Source: Septoria linicola (taxonomy: Eukaryota > Ascomycota > Dothideomycetes > Mycosphaerellales > Mycosphaerellaceae). From it: a DNA stretch of 64,000 nucleotides. The stretch is from contig CP099418.1 of the NCBI GenBank assembly GCA_024114885.1, positions 3,162,001-3,226,000 on the forward strand. Direction: 5' to 3'. Made by a program: the position numbers and the translations under genes. Shown in pieces: positions 11,509 to 20,272 of the stretch; position 1 is the stretch's first letter, and every line of letters starts with the position of its first letter. The notes beneath the pieces were generated by a model. It saw only the letters and a list, made by a program, of their open reading frames with translations. It did not search any database and was not told the DNA's origin.

Positions 11509-12351
11509 TCAGTGTCGGCAGCCTCCCACTTCTACCAGCTCCGTGCCAAGATAGTACCCTTCAGGAGGTTCGTAGTACGATTTGTCGGCTGCAAGCTCAC
11601 AATGTTTGCAGTCATATGGTTGAAACCTGTGGACGCGGGTCGTATTGCATGAGGAAGCCATCTCCTGGACCAGGCTCGAAAGAGTGTCATATTCACTCTG
11701 CCACTTCTGCAGGATGGCGCCTCGAATCATCCGAACGTGCTGCTTCTTCTGCTCAGTCTCGATGGAGAGATTGGCTTTTTCGAGATAACGATGGACCTGA
11801 TAGTGAGCAGCAAGTGCGCCAAATCTGACAACATAATCGAAAGAGATGTCGGCAGCTCGTTTGTCGGCGTTGTTGAACCTGTTCAGCCAGCGTGACAGGT
11901 TTGGCACGACATGAAGCCAGTCCGGGTTCTCGAGATGAAGGCTTACAATGATCTTGGCCTGTCGGACATCCTCGTCGCAAGATCTGGACGTCTTTCCTTT
12001 GGGTCTGAGCAAACCGACATCCTCCTCGGACAGCTTGTTCAAGAATGTGATGACTTTCGAAAAGTTGAAATTGGAGACTTCGACTCGGACGCAGTACATC
12101 GCTTGACCGCACATCTGAGCATGTATCTGCTTGCTCACAAGACCCAGGTTGTTCGGCATTGTGATGCGCAGCGCTTTTGTCAATATGGCGCCCTTCTCGG
12201 AAAGGACAGCGAGATATATCGCATTCTGGACCTCGCCTGGTAAATCGAGGAACGACCACTCATTCTCCCTCTGCTTCTGCGATGGAGGGTACCGGCCATC
12301 CTGGTTCAGCCCTGTCGACTGTGGCGTCTTTTGACTCTTCTGTTCCATCAT
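11509..12351 (-). CDS. 2EXR / F-box-like hypothetical protein
   Basis: A single exon of 280 residues from a double ATG. After a polar Gln/Ser-rich N-terminus it reads FLDLPGEVQNAIYLAVL, the 2EXR/F-box-like opening helix, then LGLVSKQIHAQM at the place where relatives have VNRQVR. It shares more than the box with the protein at 32737-33597: both have a VxTFLNxL segment and a later WLxRxxxxxKRAxxI segment, so the two are likely paralogues. The C-terminus has a Cys/His group (CxxxRVHRFQPYDCKHCE) that could bind a metal, although the spacing fits no standard finger that I know. No function can be assigned. Confidence 0.65.
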   Translation of the reverse strand: MMEQKSQKTPQSTGLNQDGRYPPSQKQRENEWSFLDLPGEVQNAIYLAVLSEKGAILTKALRITMPNNLGLVSKQIHAQMCGQAMYCVRVEVSNFNFSKVITFLNKLSEEDVGLLRPKGKTSRSCDEDVRQAKIIVSLHLENPDWLHVVPNLSRWLNRFNNADKRAADISFDYVVRFGALAAHYQVHRYLEKANLSIETEQKKQHVRMIRGAILQKWQSEYDTLSSLVQEMASSCNTTRVHRFQPYDCKHCELAADKSYYEPPEGYYLGTELVEVGGCRH

Positions 12352-13058
12352 TGCGGCGGGGGTGGAGTGAGAGTTGAGGAGATGTCCGAAGAGAACACCA
12401 GGTTTGATGTTTTCTACACAACATGCAGGCTGCCAACAAACTTACGGGCCCAAGAAATCTTTCGATTCTTATTGGAAGGTTCCTTCTGCAGCCATTTGGT
12501 TCTAGAATCAGCTGGCGTGTGTCGCCAGTTGAGCACCTGTAGCACAGCTTTGCTCGTTGACATTAAGCGAATGAGACACCTGACCTGGAGTAGCAAACAG
12601 AGACATCGCACTGACTCCATGCCACGTTCGTGATGAATCTGCACAAGACAACGAAATACGCGATTATCGTCACGGACACGGTGTCGGGAGCTGAAAGTCC
12701 AGCCCATTGTTCTTCTCAAAAGAGGCAAACCTCGAGAAGGAGACTACAAATTCCCTGCCCAAGCGGATTGAACCACACCAAGTACAGTGTTATATAGTCC
12801 CATACTTCCAAGTATCACTCCAGCTACACTGTAGGCTGAGGAGGTCACTTCTTACCACTCGATTCGGCGCTGCCTTGACAAAGATTCCACATGCGACAAT
12901 GCACTCGCATCTTGACAATGGTGCCGCATCCGGCGATTTCGACATCGAACGACTTCCTTTGACAGGCGGCCACATGGATCGCATAACGTTGATCCTCGCA
13001 CGATCATACACTCTCTTCAACTATACACCACGACTCGCTCACTCTCACCTCGCCCACT
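12352..13058. other. intergenic, divergent promoters
   Basis: About 700 bp between the starts of the leftward 2EXR gene and the rightward tail-anchored protein gene. A TATATAG element lies near 12791-12797. No coding region is supported here. Confidence 0.4.
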
Positions 13059-13760
13059 ATGTCCAGCACTAGGAATTTCCCCAAGACAAAAGTCCTACCA
13101 GTAGACCAGCCCAATGCAGGCGAAAAGCTGATCGTCAACAACTTTGCCACCGATGGCAGCGGACGCTACAGCTGGAGCTATGCTCCACTGACCAAGCGAA
13201 ACATCTTCGACCTAGGCGGCAACCCTAACGATCGAGCCATCGAGATCCGTGTCAAGAACTTTGACGTCTCGAAGCTCTTTGCCGTCATGCAAAACTTTCC
13301 CAACAACAAGAATCCACTCAAGTTTCTCATCGTCGTCGAGCTCGATGAGAGGTACACTGGCGCGACAAAGCATGCTGTCGAGCTGATCAAGACCGTTGGT
13401 ATTCCAGACGACAAAGTCGTGCCTGGTGCTGGGTTCCGTCTGGAAGGTCCGCTGGAAATCAGGGCCACAAAGGACAACGTACAGCAGGAAGTCACCCGCA
13501 AAGCCCTATTCGGTGGCCTGTCGGTGGAGTTCGACGAGAGTAAAGTCAACGCACAGCAGGTTCTTCAATTTTGGGAGGATATCGGGGCTGCGCGAGAACG
13601 TTATTGGAGCAGTGCTGAGGTGGAGAGATGGATTCACTTCAAGTGGGAGGTTGTGAGCAAGGCTGAGAGGAAGACTGGAACTGCTGCGACGGTGGCGATT
13701 TGGGTTGGTGTTGCTGCTGTGGCTGTCGCGGGTACGCTCTGGGCTTCTAACCAGATTTAG
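13059..13760 (+). CDS. hypothetical protein with C-terminal transmembrane anchor
   Basis: One exon of 233 residues; the ATG follows a CT-rich leader. I do not recognise the family. The body is hydrophilic with alternating beta-like segments (for example FLIVVELDERYTG). The only strongly hydrophobic segment is the last one, residues about 209-228 (TAATVAIWVGVAAVAVAGTL), followed by six residues. That is the layout of a tail-anchored membrane protein inserted after translation. Which membrane it uses cannot be read from sequence, though a short, weakly charged tail is compatible with ER or mitochondrial outer membrane. It is convergent with the ProRS gene, 165 bp from its stop. Confidence 0.7.
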   Translation: MSSTRNFPKTKVLPVDQPNAGEKLIVNNFATDGSGRYSWSYAPLTKRNIFDLGGNPNDRAIEIRVKNFDVSKLFAVMQNFPNNKNPLKFLIVVELDERYTGATKHAVELIKTVGIPDDKVVPGAGFRLEGPLEIRATKDNVQQEVTRKALFGGLSVEFDESKVNAQQVLQFWEDIGAARERYWSSAEVERWIHFKWEVVSKAERKTGTAATVAIWVGVAAVAVAGTLWASNQI

Positions 13761-13925
13761 GAATGTTTTGGCGGTATCATTCGCTCGCGGTAGTGTTCTC
13801 GCCATAGTATTAGCAGTTGCATTGGAGACAGCGCAATTGATCTCGGAAAGCCCAGCCCAGAAACTCCCTGGGTTGTGCTCCTTGCAGCAAGTACTACACA
13901 TATAATACAGATGCAATTTCTATAC

Positions 13926-15736
13926 TTACAGCTCTTCGCTCAGCTCTGTGACTCTCTGTGCCAGTTGCGCCACTGGTACCGTCTCTTTGACACCCAGGCG
14001 TCGACACTGCAGTTCAACTGCATTCTCCTCACTCCATGCCTTTCCTAGTACCACAATGAATGGATATCCGATGAGATCCGCATCATTGAGCTTCCAGCCG
14101 AACGGTCGATCTCTGTCATCGATGACTGCATCTGGTGCGCTTGCTCTGGTGCGCGGCCCAGAAAGGAACTGCGTCAAAAGCCCCTTCATCAGCGTATCAT
14201 AAAGCTGGCGAACATCGTCTGCAGGTGTTTTGCCTGCACCGACGAGCAGTATGCTGTATGGCGTGATGGCGAGTGGCCAATTCAGCCCATGTTGATCTGC
14301 CAGCAATGAGGCAGCAGCGCCGATGAGCCGCGACACGCCAATCCCGTGACAACCCATTTCCAAGTTCAATTGCGTGTTGTCTTCTGCCTGTACCGTGGCC
14401 TCCAGCGGCTTACTGTAACGAGTTCCAAGGTGGAAAGTGTGGCCGATTTCTACTGCCTGGTGGAGATGGACTCTGCCAGTATCACAGCTTGGGCATGGAT
14501 CACCAGCTCGTATTTTGGTTAGCAAGAATGGTGCAGTCTGGACCTCCATGCCGTCCTGGCCGTCATTGATCAGATCCTGGCGCACGCGAGGGTCTCGTAT
14601 GTTCAGGACGCTGGGAATGTTAAGGCCTTCAGTGGCAAGGAACTCTCGGCTTTCATCGTACCAGTCGTGTAGACTGTATGGGGAAGATTCTATGCCTGGG
14701 ACAACCTTCTTGAGCGCATGCGGGTTCATATCACAGTCGCTTTGCGGCAGGTAGACATTGACCAGATTTGCCGTTCGAGTGCGCCCATCTCGTTGCTCAG
14801 TTGTGCGTCCGCTCCATAAGGTGTACGAGGTTTCCGGGCTCGAATGCTCTGCTTTGTGCTTGCCAAAGCAGACTTCCTCGTTCATCGACAGACTACAGCT
14901 GTCACATTTGATGATTGTGTCTTCGCCTTTGGGCGACACAAAGTGATACTCATGGCTATGCGTACCTCCCATGTTGCCAGAGTCTGCAGTGGCCACGAGG
15001 TATGGCAAGTTCAATTCGTCCAAGAATCCCCGATATGCCTTCGAAACTGCGCGATAAGTCTCCATTGCTTGGTCCGAGGTGACGTCGAATGTGTAGAGAT
15101 CCTTCATGACAAACTCTCTGCCGCGGAGAAGGCCTTGCCTGGGACGTGCTTCATCGCGATACTTTCGTGTAATCTGATACAGCCGCAGCGGAAGGTCTTT
15201 GTACGAGTGCACGGCATTCTTGACGATAGTGGTCATCTCTTCTTCGTGAGTAGGAGCGAGCAGAAACCTGGCTTCCTTTCGATCCTGTAGCTGAAAGAGC
15301 TCCTTGTTGCGGCCATCCAGTCGTCCAGATTTCTCCCACAGCTCTGCAGCGGAGAGCGAGGAGAGCGACACCTTCGAAGCTCCCACGCTCTGCATGTGCT
15401 TATCGATTAGACGTTCGACCTTCTCCAGAACGCGCAAACCTAGAGGCAGTAGATGGAAAATGCCTGATTGGGCTTGGCGGATGAAGCCCGCTCGAAGGAG
15501 CAAGTCGTGGCCATCTTCGCCCACGGCCTCGTTGACGCCTTTCTTGGGGGCTTGTGTAGGCGCCCAGAAATTGCTGAGTCGATTGCGGCCGTCCACCTGC
15601 AATCTCCTTAGCCTGTGCTCTGCGGCATTGCGGGAAGATGTCGTACGTGAAGCGCGCGTCGTTGTGCAGTCCTCGATCGGACGGCAACGGTGCTATCGCA
15701 ACGCCATACTGAGCGAGCGAGACTACATGCGGACAT
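13926..15736 (-). CDS. AIM10: mitochondrial prolyl-tRNA synthetase (class II)
   Basis: Two exons: 15736-15647 and 15596-13926, with a 50-nt intron (15646-15597) containing a GCTAAG branch-like site; 586 residues. It charges mitochondrial tRNA-Pro. Class II motif 1 lies around RAGFIRQAQSGIFHLLPLG, motif 2 shows APTHEEEMT and then YRDEARPRQGLLRGREFVMK, and motif 3 is near CHGIGVSRLIGA. The C-terminal anticodon-binding domain ends VTELSEEL. The type is bacterial/organellar with a shortened insertion domain. Read without the intron, the frame runs back to a TAG with no in-frame ATG before motif 1, so the intron is needed. Splicing gives a 30-residue Arg/Ser/Ala-rich, acid-poor N-terminus (starting MSACSLARSVWRC) that fits a mitochondrial presequence. 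It is divergent from MAK21. Confidence 0.9.
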
Positions 15737-15975
15737 TGAGAGCGTCGCGCGTCTTCATCGGATGTACGATGAAGATGGTGCGAGGTGTCAATGGAGTTGT
15801 TCTCCTCTGCTGTTCGCTGTAACTTAGAGGGAGATCTGAGGCCGACCTTTTGCCGAAGCAGATCCGACGATGGGAAAAAGTCTCGAGCTCGGGCGGCAGC
15901 TTTCTTGCGAGAGAAGCAGAAGTGTATAGACATCAACCCGTCTCCACTCTCCATACTCGCTTGCCGCCTTTCAGC
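15737..15975. promoter_or_regulatory. shared divergent promoter, ProRS / MAK21
   Basis: 239 bp separate the start codons of mitochondrial ProRS (leftward) and MAK21 (rightward). Both transcripts must initiate here or within the opposite 5' leader. No clear TATA box is seen, as expected for housekeeping genes. Confidence 0.55.
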
Positions 15976-18714
15976 ATGAGCGCCAAACGGAAGTCGCTGG
16001 ACCACGATCCCCGGGCGAAGAAGGACCACGATCACGGGCGACCATCCAAAAAGGCACGATCCGACACAACAACGACACCGACAACGACAACGACAACGAC
16101 CGCGGCTCCACCGACGAAGCAGAAGCAGAAGCAGAGGAAGGACGACAAGCCCGCGCTGCTCTTCCACGCTCGCCCGGATTGGTATGCTGCAGAACTGCCG
16201 CCGCTCGACACCCACGAGGCCAAAGATCTGCCCTCGCAGCGCACCATTGAGAATCTGCTGCACTATGCCACTGCTCTGCTCGAAGCCGAGAATGCAGCCT
16301 ACAACGACGGCCACCTCTCCGGCTCCTCCTCGCACAAGTTCTTGTCGACCATCATGGCAAGCGGTACGCTGGAGGACAAGGTGTCGGCCTTGACGCTCCT
16401 GGTGCAGGAGTCGCCGCTGCACACGATGAAGGCATTCGACAATCTGCTGAACTTGTCCAAAAAGAAGAGCAGGAACCAGGCTCTCATGGCTGTCGCCGCC
16501 CTGAAGGACATGCTGGGCCAGGGAAACGTGCTTCCAGGCGATCGGAAGCTGCGACCGTTTGGCAAGCAGCCTCAACTACTGGGCATCTTGCAGGGCAAAG
16601 ATGCGAGATGGAACAGTGGAGACCCACTGCCGGGAGCTCTGACGAAGGAGCACTTGGTCACGTGGGCATTTGAGGACTGGCTGAAGAAGAAATACTTTGA
16701 GCTGTTGGCAATCTTGGAGACCTGGTGCAACGACGAGATTGAGTATTCGCGACAGCGAGCGTTGACATATGTTTGGGAATTGCTCAAGGATAAGCCCGAG
16801 CAAGAAGAGAACCTGCTTCGATTGCTGGTCAACAAGTTGGGAGACACGGAGCGAAAAGTGGCTTCGAGAGCTTCGCATTTGCTGCTACAGCTCGAAAACA
16901 CCCATCCTGCCATGAAGCAGATCGTCACCAATTCCATCGAGGCCGATTGCCTTTACCGACCAGGCCAAAGTGATCACGCAAAATACTATGCCATTATTAC
17001 ATTAAACCAGACTATTCTGAGCCGCAAGGATGAAGAGCTCGCCAACAGACTCCTCGAGATCTACTTTGGACTGTTTGTGCAATTGCTGAAACCCGCAGAG
17101 GCGAAGAAGTTCGCCCCCGGCAAAGACTCCGCCAACGCTACACCGCTTCAGGGTGGTGGAGGAAAGGCGGGCAAGATGGCTGCGAAGAAGCGCAAGGCTG
17201 AGGAAAAGAATGAAGAGGCGGCCGTACAGTTCCACGACAAGATGATTTCACAGGTTTTGGCAGGAGTGAACAGAGCGTTCGCTTTTGCAGACATGAGTGA
17301 TCCTAATTTCGAAAAGCAACTGGACACCGTATTCCGGGTGGCACATTCGGCAAACTTCAACACCAGCATACAAGCGCTCATGCTTCTGCAACAGATCTCC
17401 TCGAGGAAGCATTTCGGCGCGGACAGATTCTACCGCACACTGTACGAAAGTCTGCTCGATCCACGACTTTTCAACAGCAGCAAGCAAGTCATGTACCTCA
17501 ACCTGCTCTACAAAAGCTTGAAAGCAGACTTGAATGCCAAGCGTGTACAGGCATTTGTCAAGCGGATGCTTCAAGTCATTACCATGCACGAACCGGCCTT
17601 TGCGTGCGGTGTCCTTTACCTGATTCACGAGCTCGAGGGCACTTTCCCCAGCATACGCAAGATGATATCTGAACCCGAAATCGCAGACGAAGACGAAGAG
17701 GAACACTTCGTGGATGTGCCGGAAGACGGCTCCTCGAACCCCAATGCCGACAGCTCGACATTGACTCACAAGGTCCTATACGATCCACGAAAACGCGACC
17801 CAGAACATTCTCAAGCTGAACGGACATGCCTTTGGGACCTCTTACCTCTCCTGCGCCATTTCCACCCCTCTGTCGCACTCTTCGCCGAAGCCGTGTCCGG
17901 GACCAAAGAAATGCCCCCAAAACCCGATCCAACTCAACACTCGCTCATGCACTTTCTGGACCGCTTTGTGTACCGGAACCCCAAGACGAAGCAAGAAAAG
18001 ACTCACGGCAGCTCGATCATGCAACCTCTTGCTGGGGCAAAGGCTGCAGATCTTCTTGTCAAGCCTGGCGATCCTAGCCAAAGAGCACCGCTCAACAGCG
18101 AGGCTTTCTGGGCGAAGAAAGTGGAGAACGTCGCTGCTGATGAAGTCTTCTTCCACAATTACTTCAACGCTGCTGGCAATGCCAAGAAGAAGCCGACGAA
18201 GGAGAAGAAGCAAAGAGATCCAGAAGACAGCGAGGACGAAGACGCCATGGAGGATCAGATCTGGGAGGCAATTGCGAATTCTAGACCAGAAGTCGAAGGA
18301 CCAGGCTCTGACGATGAATTGTCCATGGGTGATCTCGAGAGCCTGTCAGGCGGCAGTGATGATGAGTCTGAAGGTGGAATCGATCTTGGCGGCGAGGACG
18401 GTGATGGAGCGATGGACATGGACACCTTCGCTGGTATGGATGGCTTTGGTGGGGATGATGGTGAAGCGGAGGATGATCTGGATAGCGATGACATGCCTGA
18501 TCTCGACGATGATGATGAGGATGCAATGCGGGGCGACGACGACGATGTGCCATTTGATGGCTTTGGAGCAGAAGAGGAGGATGAGCAGCCGGAGAGCAAT
18601 GCCGCGCGCAACAAGAAGAAGAGGGCCGACAAGAAGAAGCTGAAGAACCTGCCCGTGTTTGCAAGCGCGGAGGATTACGCCAAGCTGATTGGGGATGATG
18701 ATGATGATGTGTAG
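15976..18714 (+). CDS. MAK21: ribosome biogenesis protein MAK21/NOC1 (CBF-domain family)
   Basis: One exon of 912 residues from the ATG at 15976. It is a nucleolar factor that with Noc2 escorts early pre-60S particles. Order of features: a basic Lys/Arg N-terminus with a Thr run at residues 31-42; the conserved start of the fold (RPDWYAAELPPLD) near residue 70; HEAT-like helices including SALTLLVQESPLHTMKAFDN; the CBF domain roughly residues 440-660 with YLNLLYKSLKADLN and EPAFACGVLYLIHELEG; the family motif YDPRKRDPEHSQAERTCLWD; then FHPSVALFAEAV and HFLDRFVYRNPK. The last 150 residues are strongly acidic (Asp/Glu/Gly runs) and end in a basic KKKRADKKKLKNLPVFASAEDYAK-like tail, usual for this family. 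Length fits fungal Noc1 (about 900-1,050). Confidence 0.95.
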   Translation: MSAKRKSLDHDPRAKKDHDHGRPSKKARSDTTTTPTTTTTTTAAPPTKQKQKQRKDDKPALLFHARPDWYAAELPPLDTHEAKDLPSQRTIENLLHYATALLEAENAAYNDGHLSGSSSHKFLSTIMASGTLEDKVSALTLLVQESPLHTMKAFDNLLNLSKKKSRNQALMAVAALKDMLGQGNVLPGDRKLRPFGKQPQLLGILQGKDARWNSGDPLPGALTKEHLVTWAFEDWLKKKYFELLAILETWCNDEIEYSRQRALTYVWELLKDKPEQEENLLRLLVNKLGDTERKVASRASHLLLQLENTHPAMKQIVTNSIEADCLYRPGQSDHAKYYAIITLNQTILSRKDEELANRLLEIYFGLFVQLLKPAEAKKFAPGKDSANATPLQGGGGKAGKMAAKKRKAEEKNEEAAVQFHDKMISQVLAGVNRAFAFADMSDPNFEKQLDTVFRVAHSANFNTSIQALMLLQQISSRKHFGADRFYRTLYESLLDPRLFNSSKQVMYLNLLYKSLKADLNAKRVQAFVKRMLQVITMHEPAFACGVLYLIHELEGTFPSIRKMISEPEIADEDEEEHFVDVPEDGSSNPNADSSTLTHKVLYDPRKRDPEHSQAERTCLWDLLPLLRHFHPSVALFAEAVSGTKEMPPKPDPTQHSLMHFLDRFVYRNPKTKQEKTHGSSIMQPLAGAKAADLLVKPGDPSQRAPLNSEAFWAKKVENVAADEVFFHNYFNAAGNAKKKPTKEKKQRDPEDSEDEDAMEDQIWEAIANSRPEVEGPGSDDELSMGDLESLSGGSDDESEGGIDLGGEDGDGAMDMDTFAGMDGFGGDDGEAEDDLDSDDMPDLDDDDEDAMRGDDDDVPFDGFGAEEEDEQPESNAARNKKKRADKKKLKNLPVFASAEDYAKLIGDDDDDV
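16066..16101 (+). repeat. ACN triplet repeat coding for a Thr tract
   Basis: Twelve in-frame ACA/ACG/ACC codons, interrupted once by CCG, code a Thr run in the disordered N-terminus of MAK21. The ACAACG unit makes it prone to length variation between strains. Confidence 0.8.
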
Positions 18715-20272
18715 TTGTGAGCAGTCGATAGTGTAAATACCACTCGTCAATTTGTCAGGTTCTCTGAACGCATTCGATGCTCATTTTGTGTGTTGGATGT
18801 GACAATAGCTTGACTCGCCAGAAATGAAGGTCGAGAATCACGGGTGATTCAGTGGTGCGTGTGACATTCGAATCAGGGTAGCAAAGCTGCGCAGCAGCAC
18901 GTAGCAATGCATTGCCAGGGAGTCGACCCCTATACATGCGTTGTGCGCGTACAATTGCGGCAAGGTCGCAGCGGGGGCGACAGGAGATAGATTTCGAACG
19001 GTCTCATTGGCTCAAGCTAGCTATACCGAAGCCATTTGCAGAACTGGCGGGGGTTCACATGGGAAGTTGTAGCGATGGCTTTAGAACAGAGAGGTAGCCG
19101 GCAGCTGTAGTATCCGAGAGACGAAACATCATACACAAGCGAGCCATGTTCCCAGTCGTAATCTTGTGGTGCTAGGAGCTTGTTGAAGGACTAAGTAGAC
19201 GTCGTTGCTGTCATCATTGATGGTTGTCTTCCTGTCCCTGGGACACACTCATCTCGCAGCTAAACGGCGATAACGCATGCTACGTGCGGCGGATCTGCAG
19301 TGTTCGGACTCGGAGGGACAATTCTGCTTGCGGCCGCACCATGTCCTGGTCCAGGGCCACACTGTCAATGCTGGGAGCGATGCCTGGATCCAGGCCAACA
19401 CAGCCAAGTTCAGCGACGACGCCAAGCGAAGACTGGGCCCATGAACGCAGTGAGATGATGCAAGAGACGCGGTCTATACAAGTGGGTTCACGAGAATACG
19501 GTGTCAGAGTGCTGCTCTTCTCAAGAGAGACCGCCAACCAAGTGTAATAAGGCTCCCACGTAAATCGCAGTGAAGATGCAGACGGGACCGGAGGCAAGAA
19601 AAGACCGTTCTCACTCGTACGTCTCGCATTAGGTTTTGACCAGTGCTTCGCCGCGACGGATGAGTGCCATGCATCCTTGCCAGCGTCGAGTCCTTGTAAA
19701 ACTGGGCTCCGGCTGATCAGCTTGCGAAACTCACTTTGGCAGTGGATGACCAAGCCGCCGCACAGCGCCATTTGGGTGCGGGCGAGGAGACGTGTGAGCC
19801 GATCACATCAACGAGTGGCTTTCTGGCCTTTGTGATGACGCATCTCCAGCTTTACGCTCACCGCTGTCAAACCATCGCCCCGTGAGATAGCACTAACGTT
19901 ACTGAACGAGCAGTCAGATCCAGACCGCATGTGGAGTGAAGAGAAGAAGGAGAGCAAGAAGAGAAAGAGGCACGACTAAGCATTTGTACCTCCAGTACGC
20001 TTGTCACTCCCACTGCCACTGGCTAACTAGGCTGCAGCCTGAGTCCTCATCTCTTATCGATCGCTCCGGCGGGCTGAGAAGCTGGAAATAGCCCTCGCCC
20101 ATAGACCACCACTGCTACTGCTACTGCTACTGCCCCGGCTAGTCCACGGCACCCGTGGAGCGCGCCATTGCTGATCTGCCGGTCGACATAATCGTGTCAC
20201 CGCCAGCCATTGGACTAGACGGGCCTGCATGAAAACATTCTGTGTCCTGGCTCCGGCCTCGAACACTCATTC
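18715..20272. other. long intergenic region upstream of the Zn2Cys6 gene
   Basis: About 1.56 kb without a supported gene. I looked for tRNA B-boxes and conserved frames and found none. The right third is presumably promoter and leader of the transcription factor gene. Confidence 0.4.
20111..20133. repeat. ACTGCT short tandem repeat
   Basis: Three and a half copies of ACTGCT lie about 140 bp upstream of the transcription factor start codon, in its probable 5' leader. It is a simple microsatellite. Confidence 0.75.

Noticed and set aside
15640..15710. Interpretation of mitochondrial ProRS as a pseudogene or a non-AUG start, because of an in-frame TAG
   Set aside because: A 50-nt intron with consensus ends and branch site joins an upstream ATG in phase and gives a plausible presequence, which explains the frame better.
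15400..16575. 391-codon minus-strand open frame overlapping ProRS and MAK21
   Set aside because: It is antisense to MAK21 and in another frame of ProRS. It shows only low-complexity Arg/Leu/Val runs that mirror the Thr repeat and GC bias, with no family motif.
18255..18750. Antisense frames opposite the MAK21 acidic tail
   Set aside because: Ser- and Ile/Val-rich products are simply the antisense reading of Asp/Glu codon runs.
18715..20272. Possible tRNA or other RNA gene in the large gaps
   Set aside because: I scanned by eye for the GGTTCGANNCC B-box and its complement and found none. A tRNAscan-SE or Infernal run would settle it.
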